From Gnetum montanum (taxonomy: Eukaryota; Streptophyta; Gnetopsida; Gnetales; Gnetaceae): a DNA stretch of 64,000 nt. The stretch lies in contig MNCI01038112.1 in assembly GCA_015680685.1 (NCBI GenBank), positions 211,432 to 275,431 of the forward strand. The letters are read 5' to 3'. The notes beneath the pieces are model-generated. The model saw only the letters and a list, made by a program, of their open reading frames with translations, searched no databases and had not been told where the DNA came from. Shown in pieces: positions 58,200 to 64,000 of this stretch (its first letter is position 1; each line of letters opens with the position of its first letter). The translations under genes and the position numbers were made by a program.

Positions 58200-59035
58200 A
58201 TGGACAACAAAGATCTAAAAGGTAGATAGGAAATAGTGGATGCAATTCAAAGTTATTTATCAATTCAAATCTTGCATGAAGAAAAAGAACCACAAATGGC
58301 TATTTGGAATACCACTTATAATTTTAGAGGTATTTTACTTAGTTGGTGGCATCATATTCCTGATGCTATCAAAAGAAAACTACTCACTACCCTGACTGTA
58401 TTATTCCTTAATACCATCATTAAAGAATTTATAGGTGACAAAGAGAATAAGGATAATGTTTATCGAAATAGATATTATAAAGCAAGATTAACTTGTATCC
58501 AAGATCTACCTAGGTTCCTTAATGACATGGAAGAATTATATTATAATGGAAAACTTACTCATGAAGTTAGAGCCAAATAGCATTTGATTGGATGTTTACC
58601 ACAACCATTCTGTAATAAATACCTAGCAGAATTAAAATGAAAAATCTTATTTTAGCTGAAATGAGCTTTAGTGCAATATGAAAATTTCTCATGGACGTAA
58701 ACAAAGAAATTTGCTATGATCAACAAGCCCAAAGATAAATTAAGGAATTAACAACTAAAATAGGAAAACCATTATGTTTAAATTTGTGTCTAGAAGAAAA
58801 ATATGGAAAAACATCTTGTTGTCACACTTCTAGACCATGTAGAAAGTTTAGGCGTAGTGCACAAAACCAATGGCAACATAAATATGGTACTCTTAAAGGT
58901 GAAGCATCTACCAAATTCAAAGGGATGTTTAGGAAAAGATTCAAGAAAGCCTAGCGCAATCAAATCAAATGTTTTCTTTGCAAAGGAAATCATTTCTTTA
59001 AACAATGTCCAAAAAAGGATTAGTATCCAAATAAA
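58200..59035 (+). pseudogene. Pararetrovirus coat-protein relic with zinc knuckle
   Basis: 58236-58580 is open and has the NFRGILLSWWH and YYKARL...DLPRF blocks typical of this capsid region. Zinc knuckle at 58970-59008 (CFLCKGNHFFKQC): C-x2-C-x3-H-x4-C, one residue shorter than usual between the second Cys and His. Frame changes lie between the two parts. Confidence 0.65.
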
Positions 59036-59757
59036 GTAAATTTCTTAACTAATCTCAATCTCTTAGAACAATATTTTGAGTATACATCTGATCCTAATAT
59101 TTCATTTGCACATGGTGATATTCTCTTACATTCTTCTTATGAATATACAAATGGTAGTAGTTGTTGTGTTTCATCCTCCAAAGTGCCTCCTCTAGAGGAC
59201 ACTCTTTTTCCCAAGGGGGGGATTTGTCGAATGATGATTGTATTTATTATGCTAATACAAACCGTGCATCGTCATCAACATTCAGATCTTGCCATAGATC
59301 TCACTGTAAAAAACGTATGCCAACATTAGAGAATGATACTATGTATTTAAAATTAGGTAGACAGTTAACCAAATTAGAAAATAAATTAAAGAAAACTCCA
59401 CTCGATGACATTCATCAATATATTGCTACACAACAAAGAGTACAATAGAAAAAGGGAGAACTAAGGTTGTACAAATGATAATTTATTGCTCATTACATAG
59501 ATGCTCAACCTATACCCTCTTCAACAAAAGAACAAGAAGAGTTAGAAAAAATCTTAGTACAAGAGAGTATAGATAAAGGAAAGCATGAAGCAGTATTTGT
59601 ATCAAATAAAGAAATAGATACAGAAGCAAGAATAGAAAGAGAAGTCTATGAGAAAGAAGAGCTGCCCACAGCTCCACCTCCAAATCTTGAGAGATTAATC
59701 TAGAGATAACACAGGATAAAGCAACTTCATCTCTTTATCCAATGGGCCTCACATGAA
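59036..59757 (+). pseudogene. Region between coat protein and protease relics
   Basis: A short frame at 59161-59448 and a Lys/Glu-rich helical stretch (59340-59700). Not recognised. Confidence 0.35.
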
Positions 59758-60237
59758 ATGGAACTCCTACAAGTAGAATATGAGAGTGAGCAAAGAAAGC
59801 AATATGAAGATAAAATGAAATCTGTAATTCCAATCCAAGTGATCAATAAAAATATAGAAGTAAAAACTAGGTTACCAATTTGTACCTTTAACATTAAACT
59901 ACCTAGATACAAATCTTACCCTATAGTCGCTCTTATAGATAGTGGAGTAGAAATATTTTTAGGTAGAAAAAGTATAATCCTTGTAGACTTATGGAAAGAT
60001 AGGGAAGGAACTATTGTCACTTTCAATACACAACGTAGAGCAATCGAACAAAAAGTGACATTATCTATCTTGACGCCCTCAAGTAAAAAGATAAATCTTA
60101 CTATCAAACAATTAGATTTACCATCTTATGATTTATTAATTGGTACTAATAATTTAAGCATGATAAAACCATATACAATTACTCCCATTGAAGTTTGGCT
60201 CAAATATGAAAAGTTTCCTAGAGTACTCATATGCTAG
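59758..60237 (+). pseudogene. Pararetrovirus aspartic protease relic
   Basis: 159 codons open. Active-site box VALIDSG at about 59926-59946 and a later YDLLIGTNNL block like the second conserved box of retropepsins. Expected just before RT. Confidence 0.7.
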
Positions 60238-60279
60238 TAGGTATCCACTTACTCAACCTAGACAAAAGACCCCTAATCA

Positions 60280-61210
60280 CCAATGGTTAATAAATCACTT
60301 AAATAGTTTAGATAGTCAACGCCAAGAAATAAAAGAAAAGTTATTAACATTTTCTAATGATGATACAACTTGTTTTCATCATAAAAAAGAACATTGGTGT
60401 CATATTGAGTTACAAGATAATATCAAGGCTAAAGCCAAAGCACATCATATTAAGATGTCACCAACATTACAAAAAAATGTAATGAAGAAATCTAACAACT
60501 GTTCAAGAGAGGTTTGGTCCAATCCAACACTAGTATGTTTGCTTATGCTGCATTCTTTCTTAACAAACGCATAGAATTAGTACGTGGCAAGAAAAGGTTG
60601 ATAGTCAATTATAAGCCTCTGAACAATTTAATCAAGGTAGTTCAACATCCCATACCTAATGAGGATGACTTGTTCCAATGACTCCTCCATATGAATATCT
60701 ATTCTAAATTTGATTTAAAATCAGGTTTCTGGCAAATATAGGTATATCCAAAGGATAGATGAAAAATGGCATTTACAATGCCTGGAGGCTTATACGAATG
60801 GACAATCCTACCCTTTGGCATAAAAATGACACCAAGTATATTTCAACAACTTATGGATCGTATATTTCACCAATATATGTTTATAATGGTATACATAGAT
60901 GACATTAGTTATGAGTAAAAACCCACAAGAACATCTAAACCATCTCCAGCAATTCTATGAGATTGTCAATCAAAATGGTTTAGTTTTGTCTCCTACAAAA
61001 ATGATAATAACACAACCTTGTATTAAGTTTCTAGCTTTAGAAATACAAAATGGTAAAGTATCACTCCAACATCATATTTTAGTATCAATCAAGAATTTCC
61101 TTGATGTGATCAAGGATAAAACACAATTGCAAAGATTTCTTGGGTGTGTGAATTATGTTTTAGGTTTTTACAAAGGTATAGCAGCAGATAGAAACATTCT
61201 TAACAAATAG
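60280..61210 (+). pseudogene. Pararetrovirus reverse-transcriptase relic
   Basis: Blocks: RLIVNYKPLN (about 60600), FDLKSGFWQI (about 60710), PFGIKMTPSIFQ, YIDDI at 60892-60906, then QRFLGCVNYV. The frame changes between segments and stops occur in between. Confidence 0.8.
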
Positions 61211-61708
61211 CTTGGACAGAATCCAAAGCCCTGGACATCACAACACACCTCTATAATCAAAAGGATTAAAGAAAAATGTACAACTCTTTCAAAACTCTAT
61301 CTTCTAACAACATGTACTTTAATACTAGAAACAGATGCTCCATATGAATTTTGGGGAGCCACTCTAAAGGAAGACCTGGAAGGAATAACACACATATGTA
61401 GGTATGCTTCTGGTAAATTTACTCCTAATCAACTCAACGATCACAATACACATAAGGCGTTGTTAGCCATAGTAAAATGTATAAAAGTAATCCATCTATT
61501 TCTCTAGGAAAAGAAGTTTATAGTAAGGAGTAATTTAAAACATATAGATAAATACTTAAGTATGAAAACCTTAAATAAAGTGGCTCATACTAGGTTAATT
61601 CAATGGGCCTTCTTCTTAGCCAATTTTGATTTTGAAACTCTGTTTATCAATGGAAAATCAAATAGTTTAGCTAATTTTCTTACTCAAGAATTTCATTTAT
61701 TAGAATAG
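61211..61708 (+). pseudogene. Pararetrovirus RNase H relic
   Basis: LILETDAPYEFWGATL (about 61320-61370), RYASGKFTPNQLNDHNTHK and LANFLTQEF near the end (about 61670). The catalytic Asp of ETDA is present. Ends at a stop near 61706. Confidence 0.7.
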
Positions 61709-61750
61709 TAGACACTTGATGTGTGTTATGTTTTTTTTTTTTATATAGAT

Positions 61751-62413
61751 ATGGTAATTTTTGAAGGTTGGACTATGCATTCCACCAGGAGGATTAGACC
61801 CTGTGAAGCTTATGAAGTTTATATGCCTCTCCTAGAACAACAAGTGGTAAGAACATCTCATGAAGCTTTATGGGATGCTTTTTTTCCATGAATAATACTA
61901 TATCTCTGTATAGTAACATAACCTAGACCATATTTACTGCCTATCCATCAGATGCCTTTCCAGGACCTATTCCTACCCATTTTAAACTCAATACCTTTAT
62001 ATCTTTAGAACTACTAGATTTTGATAACCTATATGCTGAAAATGATCTCTTATGGCCTTATTACTAGCCCAAGGAATACCATATGTATAAATTCTCTATT
62101 AATCTATCCAGTCACCCGACAAACACTCTTTTCTAGAACTCATGGGCTAAATTTGGCCATTCTCTTATTCCATATTCCTCCTAGTTATCCTAGGAATCTA
62201 TACCATGGGTTAAATGAGCAATATGGTGATTATATGTATTATGGTCATATGCAATCTCATTTGTGGCACCATACTCATCTTTCCACCACACCTCAATACT
62301 TCCTGGTTTCCCACATCACAAAGAGAACTAACTGGATGAATTTATCTACACAAGCAATGCATATGACATCTAGTAGCATTGTGACTAGCATCAATGGGTC
62401 ACACTTTCTCTAG
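61751..62413 (+). pseudogene. Unrecognised ORF relic after RNase H
   Basis: Opens with MVIFEGWTMHSTRRIRP after a T run at 61731, then continues in another frame to 62413. Some caulimovirids have a further ORF in this place. No motif recognised. Confidence 0.45.
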
Positions 62414-62820
62414 AATTGTATCACCCTAATTTATCACGTTGCAAAAATTGAGCCTGGGCAAGGATTGGTATTGGAGCCAATCTTGCAACTCATTAATTGT
62501 ATCACCTTCATTGCCATGTTGCAAAAATTCTAAGAGTGTAAGGGAACAAATAAGAAAAAATTAAGCCTAGGCAAGGATTGGTATTGGAGCCACATTGCTC
62601 AAGAATCTACCATAGTTGTGAGATGTTGTTGATCACCGAGGCACTCAATAAGTCACGCAGTAAGGCTATGAGGAAGGTGAAGTAAGCCATACAATAAGAA
62701 GTGTGGCAACGACCACACCATCTGCACTAATGACATCCTCTTCAAGTAATCTATGAGGTTCCACCCATGCTTTTTATTATGTTCAATGATTATCATAGTT
62801 CTGTCAATCTCCATTAATAA
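62414..62820 (+). promoter_or_regulatory. Intergenic region with two tRNA-Met-like primer sites
   Basis: TGGTATTGGAGCCA at 62466-62479 and 62579-62592. Plant pararetroviruses and many retroelements use TGGTATCAGAGCC, complementary to initiator tRNA-Met; both copies here differ in the same two bases. Both lie in a repeated segment that opens attgtatcacc (about 62414 and 62497). Confidence 0.6.
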
Positions 62821-63387
62821 TGATGATTCCTCCTATTTCTAAACAAAAGGACATTTACACTAGTAAGGTTTTAGATTTCATAGAAAGTCTTCGATACATG
62901 CATATCTCTAAATGTGATCTGCACATTTCTGGTCATGGTTTATGCTTGGTAGCTCTTCAATTTTTTTCGCAAGGGGAAGTAGATAGGTGGATTGAATAGG
63001 ATTACAAATATGTTCACATTGCTGAAATAGATATTCACATCCACCCACACTTCAATTACAAAATAAAATATCCTTACTAGATTACTTTGATCGATAGAAG
63101 ATTTAATAACTTTAATGATGCAATAATCACACAAGCTCAAGGACGATTAGAAACCAATGCCCTCGTATGCACCCTGCCAAATTTTACTTTGTCTTTATTT
63201 AATCCTAATTTGTTTCCTGGTATTATGTTAATAGCTTCTATTCCCTTAGAAATGGCTCCTAATAGTATTTGCGCAACTCTAGGAACTAGGTTAGTGATTA
63301 ACTTATTTGATACTACCTGCATCAAAACATTATTTCCCTTAGGCCAACAAGCAATGCATGTTGGTACCAGAAACCTTGAATATGATA
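62821..63387 (+). pseudogene. Pararetrovirus movement-protein relic, copy 2 (C-terminus missing)
   Basis: Start at 62821 (MIPPISKQKDIYTSK), one stop near 62996, then a long stretch matching copy 1 through CTLPNFTLSLFN and QQAMHVGTRNLEY. It breaks at the N at 63388. Confidence 0.6.
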
Positions 63388-63388
63388 N

Positions 63389-64000
63389 TAAAAAACTATT
63401 GCAGCACCATTCCTATAGCAAGCTTACACAGCCCTGTTGATAAGTACAGAATCACCAATGTGTTGTTCTACCTTTAAAATTTATTATGATCCACTGGGAT
63501 TTATGGATCAATAGCCTGATAATTGCAAGTTCAGCAGTCTGCTGCAGGGTGAAGCTATTTCTCCTATGAAATTCAAGAATATATTGTTTAAAATTTCATG
63601 ACTAAGCAAGATCTTTTTCTCTGTAACCAAGATATTTTTCTCTGTAATAGAAAGGAAAAAGTGGAATTCTGCAAAATGAAGGAGGTGCTCTGCATTATTG
63701 CAAGGGACCATGGTATGTGAACCAAATTTCACAGTACCAATCAAAACTGAGTATAGCAATCCATTATCCCACAGCACAATTTCAGATAATGCACTTTGCA
63801 AAAAGAAACATTCATGTGGAAAGGCAGAAACATTCGTCACTGGAATTCCAATTCTCTGTGACCATTTTGCCCTATAAAATATTAGAAATAAGAATAAAAA
63901 TCCGCAGAGCGAGAGGGGGCCTCCAAAACGGCACTGTGTATAGAAAACGCAGCAAATGAAATGCCTACACAACAACAAAAATAGAGCCAAAGCTGATAGC
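63389..64000. other. Sequence after the N, no supported gene
   Basis: The similarity to the virus stops at the N. A 160-codon frame on the - strand (63990-63508) has no motif I recognise. Confidence 0.35.

Larger units (their letters stand above)
56755..63387 (+). mobile_element. Endogenous caulimovirid-like pararetrovirus, degenerate, more than one genome unit
   Basis: Order: movement protein (partial), coat protein with zinc knuckle, protease, RT, RNase H, a further ORF, an intergenic region with tRNA-Met-like primer sites, then a second movement-protein start. The same MP segment at 56762 and 63129 lies about 6.37 kb apart, as expected for tandem or circularly permuted integration of a circular genome. 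There is no integrase. The order resembles florendovirus/gymnendovirus-type endogenous viruses. Stops and frameshifts occur throughout, so it is a relic. Confidence 0.75.

Noticed and set aside
63508-63990. 160-codon - strand frame
   Set aside because: No motif, no neighbour support, and directly beyond a doubtful N join.

Overview
This is plant nuclear DNA made almost entirely of decayed, nested retroelements. I see no ordinary host gene, rRNA or tRNA. A large, repeat-bloated plant genome fits best. A gymnosperm or fern is plausible from the pararetrovirus and the element mix, but this is inference and no sequence here fixes the taxon.

Layout. Five copies of one Ty3/Gypsy clade are present. 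I call them TAT-1 to TAT-5 because they carry a Tat-lineage domain order: RT, RNase H, a second archaeal-type RNase H, then integrase. TAT-1 (+) runs from the left edge to 14411. TAT-2 (-), 15701-33678, is complete, with two LTRs, a PBS, a PPT and a GACAT target duplication. Both sit inside TAT-3 (+), whose pieces are 14412-15700 and 33679-40387. TAT-3 sits inside the gag of TAT-4 (-, 40388-43747). TAT-4 sits inside an Athila-like element (+, 43748 to about 50885). That element sits inside TAT-5 (-, about 50890-54213), which sits inside an old chromovirus-like pol (+, 54214 to about 55560). From about 56755 to 63387 there is a degenerate endogenous caulimovirid-like pararetrovirus with a repeated movement-protein segment.

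Main point of interest. In all three TAT copies where the region can be seen, protease and RT are separated by 4-5 kb carrying an intron-containing gene on the opposite strand. In TAT-1 this gene has about eight exons, splice phases that match where I could check them, a TATA box and very few stops. Its product is predicted to have a basic N-terminus, two globular regions and a coiled coil, and I do not recognise it with confidence. Short units built around TTAAACT lie at the module junctions (gag-protease / antisense gene / pol / 3' noncoding). A family-specific palindromic motif (AGCGTATACGCT in TAT-1) occurs both in the LTR and upstream of the antisense gene. Each pol start is preceded by a splice-acceptor-like site, so the antisense gene may lie within an intron of the sense transcript, as in the intron-bearing Ogre elements.

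Data quality. Four single Ns are each followed by one base and then a repeat of the preceding 45-49 bases, which is an assembly-join signature. A fifth N at 63388 ends the viral homology abruptly.
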